A DNA stretch of 60,329 bases from Acidobacteriota bacterium (lineage in GTDB: Bacteria > Acidobacteriota > UBA6911 > RPQK01 > JAJDTT01), in NCBI GenBank assembly GCA_022827025.1, contig JAJDTT010000076.1, positions 1-60,329 on the forward strand. Direction: 5' to 3'. Both the position numbers and the translations under genes were made by a program. The notes beneath the pieces are model-generated. The model was not told the DNA's origin, searched no databases, and worked only from the letters and a program-made list of their open reading frames with translations. Shown here one piece after another: positions 1 to 7,196 of this stretch. Within the stretch, counting starts at the first letter, position 1, and the number at the start of each line of letters is the position of its first letter.

Positions 1-10
1 TTCTCGCTAC

Positions 11-38
11 GATCATTTCTACCGCGCAGACTCCTAGG
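11..38 (+). repeat. 28-bp dispersed repeat, copy 1 (diverged)
   Basis: This stretch aligns over its full length with 41531-41558 and 44414-44441. The shared core is CCGCGCAG(A/G)CTCCT(A/G)GG, preceded by an AATTT-like stretch. This copy differs from the others at several positions. It begins just past the 3' end of the first PhyH gene and overlaps its last codons. Its function is unknown. Confidence 0.55.
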
Positions 39-861
39 GATGATAGTACGGTCTTCGCAGCAGACGGGCCTTGGTCTCGTCGGCCGCCGCCCTCCGCATC
101 AGTTCGGGCGAGGCCTCGCAGCCCGGCCAGTCCACCATGTAGGAGGGACCGTACTGATACAGCAGCCAGAGTTTCGATTCCGTGCCGGACCTCTTCATGC
201 AGTGGGAGATCCCCTCGCTGAAGATCACGGCGGAGCCCGCGGCCAGCGGGAGGTCCTTCAGCGCCGCAACGCTCTCGGGAGGACGCCCCCCGTAGGGGTG
301 GGGAAAGTTGCTCTTGTGGCTGGAAGGGATGACGGAAAAGGATCCGTCCCCGCTCCCGGTGTCGTTGAGGGCGATGAGGCAGGAGACCAGAAGGCAGCGG
401 AATTCTCCGTCGATGAAACAGCGGTAACGGGTGTAGCGCCGGGGGTCGGCGAGGCCGCCCTGAGAAATGTGTCCCGAGATTCCCGGTTCGCGGACGATGG
501 CGCGGGATGAGACGAGGCGGATCTGATCTCCCCAGATGAGCTGCTGCATGGCCTCGACCAGCCGCTCGTGGACGAACGCCTGTTCCAGGACCCCGCCGCA
601 CTCGACGACGTTGAGCAGCTCGACCTCGGGACCGTTGCGGCGCAGCGTCACGTGGTCCGGGGGGCTGGCGAGGCTTCCCTGGAGCTGCCGGGAGGCTTCC
701 CGAACCTGCGCGGCGCTCAGAAAATCTTCCAGAACCAGGTAACCGGCGATGTCGAAACCGTATCGGTCTTCGTCCGTCAGATACGTGATCCCGGTCCCGG
801 TCTGAAAGGGCCGGATGTCCTTCTCTTCCTCTCGCTGCTGATAGAGCCTCTTTTCGACCAT
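34..861 (-). CDS. Phytanoyl-CoA dioxygenase (PhyH) family protein, copy A
   Basis: The 275-residue protein has the layout of the PhyH branch of Fe(II)/2-oxoglutarate oxygenases. It has an N-terminal GYLVLEDFL segment (about 40-48), a core strand region around LNDTGSGDGSFSVIPSSHK (165-183), and AVIFSEGISH with the expected distal iron-ligand histidine H220. The usual proximal HxD is not evident. The best candidate histidine, H131, sits in GHISQGG, so the carboxylate ligand seems absent or displaced. The gene lies 14 bp downstream of a second PhyH gene in the same direction, and the two share the VIPSSHK/VIPGSHK and AVIFSE blocks, so they look like a tandem duplication. The substrate is unknown. 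Small-molecule hydroxylation is the family default, but the altered ligand set makes activity uncertain. Confidence 0.8.
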   Translation of the reverse strand: MVEKRLYQQREEEKDIRPFQTGTGITYLTDEDRYGFDIAGYLVLEDFLSAAQVREASRQLQGSLASPPDHVTLRRNGPEVELLNVVECGGVLEQAFVHERLVEAMQQLIWGDQIRLVSSRAIVREPGISGHISQGGLADPRRYTRYRCFIDGEFRCLLVSCLIALNDTGSGDGSFSVIPSSHKSNFPHPYGGRPPESVAALKDLPLAAGSAVIFSEGISHCMKRSGTESKLWLLYQYGPSYMVDWPGCEASPELMRRAAADETKARLLRRPYYHP

Positions 862-875
862 GACTTGCCGTTCGG

Positions 876-1703
876 CTACCCGGACTCGGAGGCCCGAAAA
901 GGAGACAGGTTGAAGCCCGGCGCCGAATCGAAGGGGGGCGGTCCCTGCACCAGTTCCAGTTGCCGGGGCGTGGCCCGCTCCTCGAAACCGGGCGCGGTCT
1001 CGATCTGATCGTCCCAGGCCGCCTGGAACGAGGGCGCGTAGGACGCGAAGATGGTGCGCCGGATCTTCCGGCTCCGGTTCGTGACGGCGCCGTGAGTCAG
1101 GTCCTCGGAGAAGATGACCGCGTCACCCGCCCGGCAGGGACAGGGCTGCACCAGGGGGTGGTTCTCATCGGGATTCTCCAGGTGTTGGGGGCTCGCATAG
1201 TTTCCCTTGTGACTTCCCGGAATCACGGCAAACGCCCCCTCGTGCACGTCCACGTCCGTCAGGGCGTAACCCACCTTGACGCTCACGCATTCGAAGCGGC
1301 TCCGGTTGCAGGCGAATTCGCTGTAGGAGAGGAGCTCCGAGTAACCGTGGTGAAAGACGGTGGCCCGGCCGGGGCAACGGGACAGGAGGTGGAGAGCGTC
1401 TATCCGGATCGGGACCGAGATCATGGCCTCCATGTAGGGCAGCACCGTGGGCCAATCGATGAGCCGCTCGAAGACCCCGCCGTATTTGAGCAGGGTGCAG
1501 GAATAATCGCGGCACCCGGTCGAAATGTCCGGTTCGTCGGGGTAGTAGCTCCGGGTCAGGCCGATGCCGCGAATCTCTTTGTCGGACAGCGCCTCCAGCT
1601 TGTCCAGCTCCTGGTTCAGTTCGTTCACGAGGCTCGGCGGGAGAACCCCCCGCAAGATCAGGTAGCCATTCAGGTCGAAGAGATAGGTTTCTTCTGGGGT
1701 CAT
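876..1703 (-). CDS. Phytanoyl-CoA dioxygenase (PhyH) family protein, copy B
   Basis: The open frame reaches 1787, but I prefer the ATG at 1703. The protein then begins MTPEETYLFDLNGYLILRG, the normal N-terminus of this family, and a GGAG lies about 10 bp upstream. The mature frame is 275 residues. It contains the core ALTDVDVHEGAFAVIPGSHKGNY and the distal ligand region AVIFSEDLTHGA. The proximal motif region reads VFHHGYSE, which gives H-H-G where most PhyH enzymes have HxD. The gene is transcribed before copy A, probably as one mRNA, and is divergent from the YdjM-like gene. A role as an oxygenase of unknown substrate is likely. The HxG-like motif resembles the halogenase variant but could be an alignment coincidence. 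Confidence 0.82.
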   Translation of the reverse strand: MTPEETYLFDLNGYLILRGVLPPSLVNELNQELDKLEALSDKEIRGIGLTRSYYPDEPDISTGCRDYSCTLLKYGGVFERLIDWPTVLPYMEAMISVPIRIDALHLLSRCPGRATVFHHGYSELLSYSEFACNRSRFECVSVKVGYALTDVDVHEGAFAVIPGSHKGNYASPQHLENPDENHPLVQPCPCRAGDAVIFSEDLTHGAVTNRSRKIRRTIFASYAPSFQAAWDDQIETAPGFEERATPRQLELVQGPPPFDSAPGFNLSPFRASESG

Positions 1704-1839
1704 TCCGGCAGCGCTCCAGATTGGATGGGGGATTGGAATCTGACCATGGTCACCGCTGGGGTGTCTCCAACGGGCGGATTCTAACACTTCCGCTCCTGCT
1801 ATCGCCCGAGCTTCGCCCGGGACAAGTCGGCGACCCGGT

Positions 1840-1845
1840 TAGAAT
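1840..1845 (+). promoter_or_regulatory. Candidate -10 box (TAGAAT) for the YdjM-like gene
   Basis: TAGAAT ends 9 bp before the ATG at 1855. There is no Shine-Dalgarno sequence in between. The start point would fall within a few bases of the start codon. I see no clear -35 box. Confidence 0.4.
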
Positions 1846-1854
1846 AGGTACGGC

Positions 1855-2970
1855 ATGGAGAACTTGACTCATTCGCTGGTCGGGGTGGCCATGTCCCGGG
1901 CGGGGCTGGGACGAATGACTCCCTACGGGACCGTCTCCCTCGTCGTGGCCGCCAACCTGCCGGACGCCGATATCGTCGTGAGCGGATGGGGACCGCTCCA
2001 CTATCTTCACCACCACCGGGGAGTGACCCATTCGGTCTTGGGCGTCCTGGCGCTGGCCCTGTTGTTTTCCCTGCTCCTCAAGTTCCTGGCGCGGTTCCGA
2101 TCCGGAGACAAGGCATTTCCATTCGGCCCGCTCCTGGTCAGCGTCACGCTGACCCTGGTCAGCCATCCCCTGCTGGACTGGACCAATTCCTATGGCATTC
2201 GTCCCTGGCTGCCCTTTTCCGGGAAGTGGTATTACGGTGACCTGGTCTACATCGTGGATCCCTACCTCTGGTTGATCCTGGGCGGCGCCGTCTTCCTGAC
2301 CGCCCGAAGGACGCGCCTGACGCGCCCGGTCTGGATCGCGGTCGTGGTCTTCATGTCTTTCCTGGTGGCCAGGAATGCCGAGACCCGCCCGGACGGTCCG
2401 GTGGTGGCGGTGGTTTTCTTTTCGGCTCTGGCGTTGATCCTGGTTCTCAAGCAACGGCGGGCGCTTTGGAGCCGCTCCGTGAATCTCTGGGCCTTGGGCG
2501 GAGTCGCGGTCTACTGGGGTCTGCTGCTCATGTCTCGAACCGTGACCCTGACGGGGGCGGCTCCGGAGATCGCTCAGGAACATCCGCAGGTTCAAACGGA
2601 AGATCTGGCGGCTTTGCCCCGTGTGGCCAATCCCCTGAGTTGGGAGATCCTGTGGCAGGATCGGAACCGGGTCCGCATCTGGAGAGCGTCCATGGGCGGC
2701 GGCCCGCTTGAGGGGAGCCAGGTCTACGAGAGGCGCCTGGATCACGCTGCGGTCCAAGCGGCGCTGGCCACTTGTCCCGGGCGGGTGATGGAGAATTTCG
2801 GACGCTTCACCTTCTACGACGTGAAACCAGGACCGGACCGCATCCTGGTTCTGGCGCGAGACGCCCGTTTTTCACGGGGTCAGACCTCCGGGTTCGGAGT
2901 CGTTCCCATCCCCCTGAGTCCCGACCTCTCGCAGAGCTTGAGCCCACTGGCCTGTCCGTGCCGGGAATGA
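1855..2970 (+). CDS. YdjM/YbcI-like membrane-bound metal-dependent hydrolase
   Basis: The 371-residue integral membrane protein belongs to the YdjM-type family. Conserved polar motifs include NLTHSLVG (3-10), NLPDADIV (34-41), the histidine cluster HHHRGVTHS (52-60) and SHPLLDWTNSYG (103-114). Between them are about six hydrophobic helices up to roughly residue 230, followed by a soluble C-terminal domain. The His/Asp motifs lie near the membrane face and are thought to bind metal. The enzymatic reaction is not established; the E. coli homologue YdjM is LexA-regulated. I see no LexA box here. The start is fixed by the NLTHSLVG motif at the very N-terminus. The gene converges on etfA, with a hairpin repeat between them. 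Confidence 0.85.
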   Translation: MENLTHSLVGVAMSRAGLGRMTPYGTVSLVVAANLPDADIVVSGWGPLHYLHHHRGVTHSVLGVLALALLFSLLLKFLARFRSGDKAFPFGPLLVSVTLTLVSHPLLDWTNSYGIRPWLPFSGKWYYGDLVYIVDPYLWLILGGAVFLTARRTRLTRPVWIAVVVFMSFLVARNAETRPDGPVVAVVFFSALALILVLKQRRALWSRSVNLWALGGVAVYWGLLLMSRTVTLTGAAPEIAQEHPQVQTEDLAALPRVANPLSWEILWQDRNRVRIWRASMGGGPLEGSQVYERRLDHAAVQAALATCPGRVMENFGRFTFYDVKPGPDRILVLARDARFSRGQTSGFGVVPIPLSPDLSQSLSPLACPCRE

Positions 2971-2984
2971 GACAGGTGAAATCC

Positions 2985-3010
2985 GTAGGGGCGGCCCTTG
3001 TGGCCGCCCT
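2985..3010. repeat. REP-like palindrome between convergent genes, likely bidirectional terminator
   Basis: This is a copy of the GTAGGGGCG...CGCCCT repeat family. It forms a strong hairpin with arms GGGCGGCC and GGCCGCCC around CTTGT. It lies between the 3' ends of the YdjM-like gene and etfA. It has no T-tract, so a terminator role is only inferred. Confidence 0.6.
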
Positions 3011-3036
3011 GGGTTCAGGGGACCTGGGTTGGGGTG

Positions 3037-4023
3037 CTAACGCCCCTTCTCTTCGCGCAGCTTCCTGGTGAGGGCCGGGACGATCTCCATCAGGTCCCCG
3101 ACGATGCCGTAGTGGGCCAGGTTGAAGATGGGTGCGTCCGGATCGGTGTTGATGGCCACGACGTTGGCCGAATTCCGCATTCCCACCACGTGTTGAATGG
3201 CGCCGGAGATGCCGCAGGCGATGTACAGCCGGGGCGCGACCGACTGGCCGGAACTGCCGATCTGGCGGTCCCGCTCCAGCCACTCGCTGTCGACGGCGGC
3301 CCGGCTGGCTCCAAGCTCGGCCCCCAACACCTCTGCCAACTCCTCCAGGAGACGCAGGTTTTCCTTGCGCTTGATGCCCCGGCCAGCCGCTACGATCATG
3401 TCCGCCTTGGCCAGGTCCACTTTCTCCTTCACGGCCCCGACGGTTTCCACCACGGTGCGGCGATGCGCCAGTCCTGACAGATCGACGGTTCGCTCCACCA
3501 CGGGGGAGCTGCCCTCCAGCAGGTCGTTGCCGGCGCCGGCTCCCGACTGGAGGGTGGCGATCCAGGGATGGGGAGAACGGACCCGGACATCCGCGTTGAT
3601 CCGATTCCGGAACATCTGGCGGACGAAGACCATGCTCTCGCCGTCGATTCTGCAGCCGATGCAATCGGTCACCAGTCCGCACTTCAGGGATGCGGCCAGC
3701 TTGGGAGCCAGATCGATGTTCTGGTAGCTGTGACCCATCAGGAACGCCAGGGGACGGTCCTGCGCCAGGATCCGGGTCAGGGCGTGGCAGTGGGCGTCCG
3801 GATCGTATTGCTCCAACCGCTGGTGAGAGGCGACCAGGACCTCATCGACCTGCAATCCGGCCACGTTCTCCGCCGCGGATCGAGAAGGGCCGCAGAGGAG
3901 CAGAGCCTTGACCCCCAGTCCGTGCGCGCGCCCGAGTTGCTGCGCCAGAGCCAGCGTTTCCCGGGAGAGGGTGTCCACCCGTCCCTTGGAGTGGTCCAAC
4001 AGTACGTAGATCTCGCCCATCAT
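3037..4023 (-). CDS. etfA: Electron transfer flavoprotein, alpha subunit
   Basis: EtfA carries the FAD of the ETF heterodimer and passes electrons from acyl-CoA and related dehydrogenases to the quinone pool through an ETF dehydrogenase. The 328-residue protein starts MMGEIYVLLDHSKGRVD. It ends in the FAD domain with the motifs GSSGQSVAPRLYIACGISGA and NTDPDAPIFNLAHYGIVGD, which are diagnostic for EtfA. Two adjacent ATGs (4023 and 4020) follow GGTGA, and either may be used; the open frame upstream of them is not conserved. The gene is last in a three-gene operon, 25 bp after etfB. No dehydrogenase partner is encoded nearby. Confidence 0.95.
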   Translation of the reverse strand: MMGEIYVLLDHSKGRVDTLSRETLALAQQLGRAHGLGVKALLLCGPSRSAAENVAGLQVDEVLVASHQRLEQYDPDAHCHALTRILAQDRPLAFLMGHSYQNIDLAPKLAASLKCGLVTDCIGCRIDGESMVFVRQMFRNRINADVRVRSPHPWIATLQSGAGAGNDLLEGSSPVVERTVDLSGLAHRRTVVETVGAVKEKVDLAKADMIVAAGRGIKRKENLRLLEELAEVLGAELGASRAAVDSEWLERDRQIGSSGQSVAPRLYIACGISGAIQHVVGMRNSANVVAINTDPDAPIFNLAHYGIVGDLMEIVPALTRKLREEKGR

Positions 4024-4048
4024 CGCTTCACCGCCGCAGTCCGGCGGG

Positions 4049-4831
4049 TTACAGGACTTTTGCCTCTCGCCTGAGCCGGTCCACCAGCGTCGAGGCGATT
4101 TCATCCGGCGTGCCCTCGATCATCTCCGCCTTGCTCGTCTGTTCCGGGAAGTAGAGGCGTTCGATCTCCAGGTGAGGCATGGAGGAAAGGTCCAGCCCCA
4201 GACCACCCAGCTCGATCTTCCGGATCTCCTTGCGCCTGGCCTGCATGATTCCCCGCAAGGTCGCATACCGGATCTGCGAGATCCCGGCCTGGATGGTCAA
4301 GACGGCAGGGAGGGGAATCTCGACCCACTCGAACCATCCGCTTTCCATCTCCCGGAGGGCCCTGACGCTTCCCCGATCCTCCTGGACCTGGATCTGCATG
4401 ACGATGGTGGCATGGGGAAGGCCCAGGAGTTGGGCCAGCATGGGCCCCGTCTGCGCGTAGCCGTAGTCGTCCGATTGAGTTCCGGTGAGGATCAGGTCGT
4501 ATTCCTGGTCCTGCAGAACCTTCTCCAGGGCCGCGGCGACCCGGTAGGGGCTCGAAAGCTCACGCTCCCGGTCCAGTATCAGGACGCCTCGATCGGCTCC
4601 CATGGCCAGACCCTTGCGCATCGACTTCTCGGATTCGGCCCGCCCGGCCGTCAGCAGGACCACCTCTCCCTGGTGCTGCTCCTTGAGCTTCAGAGCTTCC
4701 TCGAGCGCGTACTCGTCGCATTCGCTGATTTCGTGGGTGACTTCCGCGTTCCCGATCCAGGAGGAATCGGGCGACAGCTCGTAACGGGTGTCCCGGCTCG
4801 GGGTCTCCTTGAGGCAGGTGAAGACCTTCAT
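4049..4831 (-). CDS. etfB: Electron transfer flavoprotein, beta subunit
   Basis: This 260-residue EtfB partner binds AMP in classical ETFs. It starts MKVFTCLKETPSRDTRYELS and contains the nucleotide-binding stretch TGTQSDDYGYAQTGPMLAQLLG. The ETF-beta signature around IPLPAVLTIQAGISQIRYAT leads into RGIMQARRKEI, the recognition-loop region. The TGDQ-like motif reads TGTQSDD, the form of ordinary rather than bifurcating ETFs, but this is only a tentative distinction. The ATG overlaps the TGA of the upstream zinc-ribbon gene (ATGA), so the two are probably translationally coupled. The open frame extends to 5116, but nothing upstream of 4831 resembles EtfB. Confidence 0.95.
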   Translation of the reverse strand: MKVFTCLKETPSRDTRYELSPDSSWIGNAEVTHEISECDEYALEEALKLKEQHQGEVVLLTAGRAESEKSMRKGLAMGADRGVLILDRERELSSPYRVAAALEKVLQDQEYDLILTGTQSDDYGYAQTGPMLAQLLGLPHATIVMQIQVQEDRGSVRALREMESGWFEWVEIPLPAVLTIQAGISQIRYATLRGIMQARRKEIRKIELGGLGLDLSSMPHLEIERLYFPEQTSKAEMIEGTPDEIASTLVDRLRREAKVL

Positions 4832-5280
4832 TTCCGGAACAGTCTCTCGAACATCTCGCGGGGCTCCAATGGCCGTTCCCGGACCGAAGTGGTCACTTTT
4901 TCCACTGCGGTTCGGATTTCGAAGAACCGGCAGTCGTTGCGGTCGTTCTTGTTGGAAACCCTCTGAGGGATCGGTTCCGAGCACTCGAAACGGGCGCCGG
5001 GATCCAAATAGACACAGTTCGTGCAGGTGTGCAGGTCGGCGGCGCACTTGGGACACTGGCTGGTGGCGCCCACTTCCGAGAACGAGAGGGGAAGGGTTCC
5101 TCCACACATGGAACACCGAATCACCTGATGAAACTTGGTCATGCGGGGAGAGCGGGGTCCTCCCCGGGACGAGCGTGGACCGAACGGGCGTGGTCCGGAG
5201 GGCCGCGGTCCGGACGACCTTCGCGGTCTTTCGCGCCGTCCCCGTTTCTCGTCGTAGCCATGCTGGCGGTATTTCCTCAT
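4828..5280 (-). CDS. Zinc-ribbon protein with Arg/Gly/Pro-rich N-terminus, coupled to etfBA
   Basis: I do not recognise a named family for this 150-residue protein. Residues 1-46 are a low-complexity tail rich in Arg, Gly, Pro and Ser, with GPRPSGPRPFGPR-like repeats typical of disordered nucleic-acid-binding segments. Residues 54-120 hold eight cysteines: CSMC (56, 59), CPKC (76, 79), CTNC (86, 89), C100 and C117. These would suffice for two zinc sites or an Fe-S cluster. AGGAG sits 8 bp upstream of the first ATG, which favours the full-length form; M47 is an alternative start just before the cysteine domain. The stop codon overlaps the etfB start, so expression is tied to the ETF. The role could be regulatory, or assembly of a partner enzyme. 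Confidence 0.75.
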   Translation of the reverse strand: MRKYRQHGYDEKRGRRERPRRSSGPRPSGPRPFGPRSSRGGPRSPRMTKFHQVIRCSMCGGTLPLSFSEVGATSQCPKCAADLHTCTNCVYLDPGARFECSEPIPQRVSNKNDRNDCRFFEIRTAVEKVTTSVRERPLEPREMFERLFRK

Positions 5281-5497
5281 CGTTGCACTCCTGCCGAAAA
5301 TTCGGGCCGTTATCGGAGAATCAAGCGATCCGTGAGATCGATCCGGTTGAGTTGGAAGCAGCCGGCGGTTACATTGGCCCCGTCCGGAGCATCCTGACTC
5401 GGTTCAGCTCGCCGAGCCGCCGAGAAACCAAATCGGGCCGGGGGCCCGGAAGCCGACGGGAACGGCGTCAGTGAGCCTTTGAAACACCTTGGAAAAA

Positions 5498-5770
5498 ATG
5501 GTGTCCGCCCTCTCCATGGACCCTGTGCAAATCAGGTTCTACACGCGTAAGGGCTGCCACCTCTGCAAGAAAGCGCTGACAGTATTGCAGGAACTTCAAA
5601 AGGAGTTCAAGTTCCGCGTCCAGCTCGTCGACATCGACGGTTCCCCGCGTCTTGTCGAGTTGTACGGACAGGACATCCCGGTGGGTGAGATGGAAGGGCG
5701 GGAAATTTTCCGGCACCGGATCCGCAAACCGGCCATGCGGGAAATCCTGCGGGAGAGACTCGAGAACTGA
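5498..5770 (+). CDS. Glutaredoxin-like thioredoxin-fold protein
   Basis: This small thioredoxin-fold protein (about 90 residues) has the redox motif CHLC in the segment RFYTRKGCHLCKKA. A VDIDGSPRLVELYG segment and the cis-Pro region QDIPVGEMEGREIF follow. This matches the DUF836/glutaredoxin-like family of disulfide or glutathione-dependent oxidoreductases. Starts at TTG 5489, ATG 5498 and ATG 5516 are all possible. I chose 5498 because a GGA lies just upstream. The gene is divergent from the zinc-ribbon/etf operon and precedes the adenosyltransferase by 27 bp, so it may be co-transcribed with it. Confidence 0.85.
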   Translation: MVSALSMDPVQIRFYTRKGCHLCKKALTVLQELQKEFKFRVQLVDIDGSPRLVELYGQDIPVGEMEGREIFRHRIRKPAMREILRERLEN

Positions 5771-5797
5771 AGACCGCCCGATGGCGCCGGGCAACCC

Positions 5798-6349
5798 ATG
5801 GTCATGAAGATCTATACGGGCAGAGGGGATGACGGACGGACGTCCCTGTTCAGTGGTGAACGGGTCGGCAAGGACGCGCGGCGGGTGGAAGCCTACGGCA
5901 CCCTGGATGAACTCAACTCCCTGTTGGGTTGGGCCGCGACACAGAGTCGCTGCCCCGAAATCCCGGAGATTCTGACCGGCTTGCAGGCGGAACTCTTCGA
6001 GGCCGGCGCGGACCTCGCGACGGTGGGCAGCCGCCGCCGGGTGCGCCGGCTGGGCGAGGATGACTGGCGGCGGCTGGAGTCGCTGATCGATGAACTGGAC
6101 GGGAAGCTGCCGCCGCTGAGGAACTTCGTGCTCCCCGGCGGTTCCTCCGCGGCCTCCGTCATCCACCTGGCCCGGTCGGTCTGCCGGAGGGGAGAGCGTC
6201 TGCTGGTTCGCCTGATGCGGGCGGAGCCGGACGTCAACGAACACCTTCTGGTATATCTGAACCGGTTGTCGGATCTGCTCTTTGTGCTGGCGCGCTACGA
6301 GAATTTCCGGACTGGGGCGGAAGAGACTCCTTGGAGACCGGGGAATTGA
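5798..6349 (+). CDS. pduO: Cob(I)yrinic acid a,c-diamide adenosyltransferase, PduO type
   Basis: The enzyme transfers the adenosyl group of ATP to cob(I)alamin, making coenzyme B12. The 183-residue length and the motifs are typical of the PduO family. The N-terminal ATP-binding segment reads IYTGRGDDGRTSLFSGERVGKD, followed by VEAYGTLDELNSLLG. The C-terminal helix has ARSVCRRGERLLVRL and ends VYLNRLSDLLFVLARYEN. ATG 5804 (MKIYTG) is an alternative start. The gene overlaps the following DnaC-like gene by 19 bp. No B12-dependent enzyme is encoded in the window. Confidence 0.93.
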   Translation: MVMKIYTGRGDDGRTSLFSGERVGKDARRVEAYGTLDELNSLLGWAATQSRCPEIPEILTGLQAELFEAGADLATVGSRRRVRRLGEDDWRRLESLIDELDGKLPPLRNFVLPGGSSAASVIHLARSVCRRGERLLVRLMRAEPDVNEHLLVYLNRLSDLLFVLARYENFRTGAEETPWRPGN

Positions 6350-7107
6350 GGAAATGGGACCCGGAATGTCCCGATTGCCGGGGTTCGGGCTGGTCCCTGG
6401 TGTCGAGAGGCGGGACCGAGGCCGTGGTGCCCTGTCCTAGCTGCGGAGCCGAGGATCGTCTGGGTCAGTTGCTTCGGCGGGCAAGCATCCCCAATCGCTA
6501 TAGGTCCAAGGATTTTCGCTCCTACCATCCCGATCCCAAATTTTCCTCGCAACTGGAGGCGCTCTCGGGTTCCATCCGATTCGCGGAAACCTTCCCGCAG
6601 GTACACCGGGGACTCCTCTTCAGCGGGCCTTGCGGCGTCGGCAAGACGCACCTGGCCGTCGCCGTCCTCAAGAACCTGGTCCTGGAGAAGCAGGTGAGCG
6701 CGCGCTTCGTGGATGAGACGGAACTCCTCCGCAGGCTACAGTACTCTTACGGGCCGGACTCCCCCGAAACCGAGCGGGAAGTCCTGTGGCCGCTCTATTC
6801 TGCGGGCCTCCTGGTCTGGGACGATCTGGGTGCCGGCCGGCCGACGGAATGGGTCGCGGAGACCATCCGGACCATACTGAACTACCGGTACACTCGCCAG
6901 AAGCAGATCGTGCTCACGACCAACTTGCCCTTGAAGTCTGCCGGCGGCGGCTATTCCGAGAACCTGGGAAGGGAGCAGAATCTGGCCGAGAGGATCGGCG
7001 CTCCGCTCTACTCCCGGATCATGGAGATGTGCCAGGTCGTCGAAATGGACGGCCGCGACTTTCGGAGGCAAGTTTACAAGGCGAGCCTGGACGCCCAGCA
7101 GGTGTAG
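6331..7107 (+). CDS. DnaC/IstB-like ATPase with N-terminal zinc ribbon
   Basis: This 258-residue AAA+ ATPase resembles DnaC, IstB and primosomal DnaI proteins, which load replicative helicase. Residues 12-41 contain CPDC and CPSC pairs, a probable zinc ribbon. The ATPase core has Walker A GPCGVGKTH, Walker B LLVWDDLGA and a sensor-1-like TTNLP. No transposase is adjacent, which argues against IstB. DnaI-like loaders also carry an N-terminal zinc-binding domain, so helicase loading is the best guess. The start is a TTG at 6331 inside pduO, preceded by GGAAGAG; TTG 6346 is an alternative. The overlap implies coupling to pduO translation. Confidence 0.85.
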   Translation: METGELRKWDPECPDCRGSGWSLVSRGGTEAVVPCPSCGAEDRLGQLLRRASIPNRYRSKDFRSYHPDPKFSSQLEALSGSIRFAETFPQVHRGLLFSGPCGVGKTHLAVAVLKNLVLEKQVSARFVDETELLRRLQYSYGPDSPETEREVLWPLYSAGLLVWDDLGAGRPTEWVAETIRTILNYRYTRQKQIVLTTNLPLKSAGGGYSENLGREQNLAERIGAPLYSRIMEMCQVVEMDGRDFRRQVYKASLDAQQV

Positions 7108-7184
7108 CGATCCGGGAGCCGGTTTCCACCGAAGTCCCGATCCGATACTGCGGTTATATTCACCTCAGATTCACGTCGGACTGA

Positions 7185-7190
7185 TAGAAT
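7185..7190 (+). promoter_or_regulatory. Candidate -10 box (TAGAAT) directly upstream of the DUF1015 gene
   Basis: TAGAAT ends 6 bp before the ATG at 7197, so initiation would fall at or beside the A of the start codon. There is no Shine-Dalgarno sequence between them. A second AT-rich hexamer, TATATT, lies at about 7155-7160. Confidence 0.45.
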
Positions 7191-7196
7191 CGCGCC

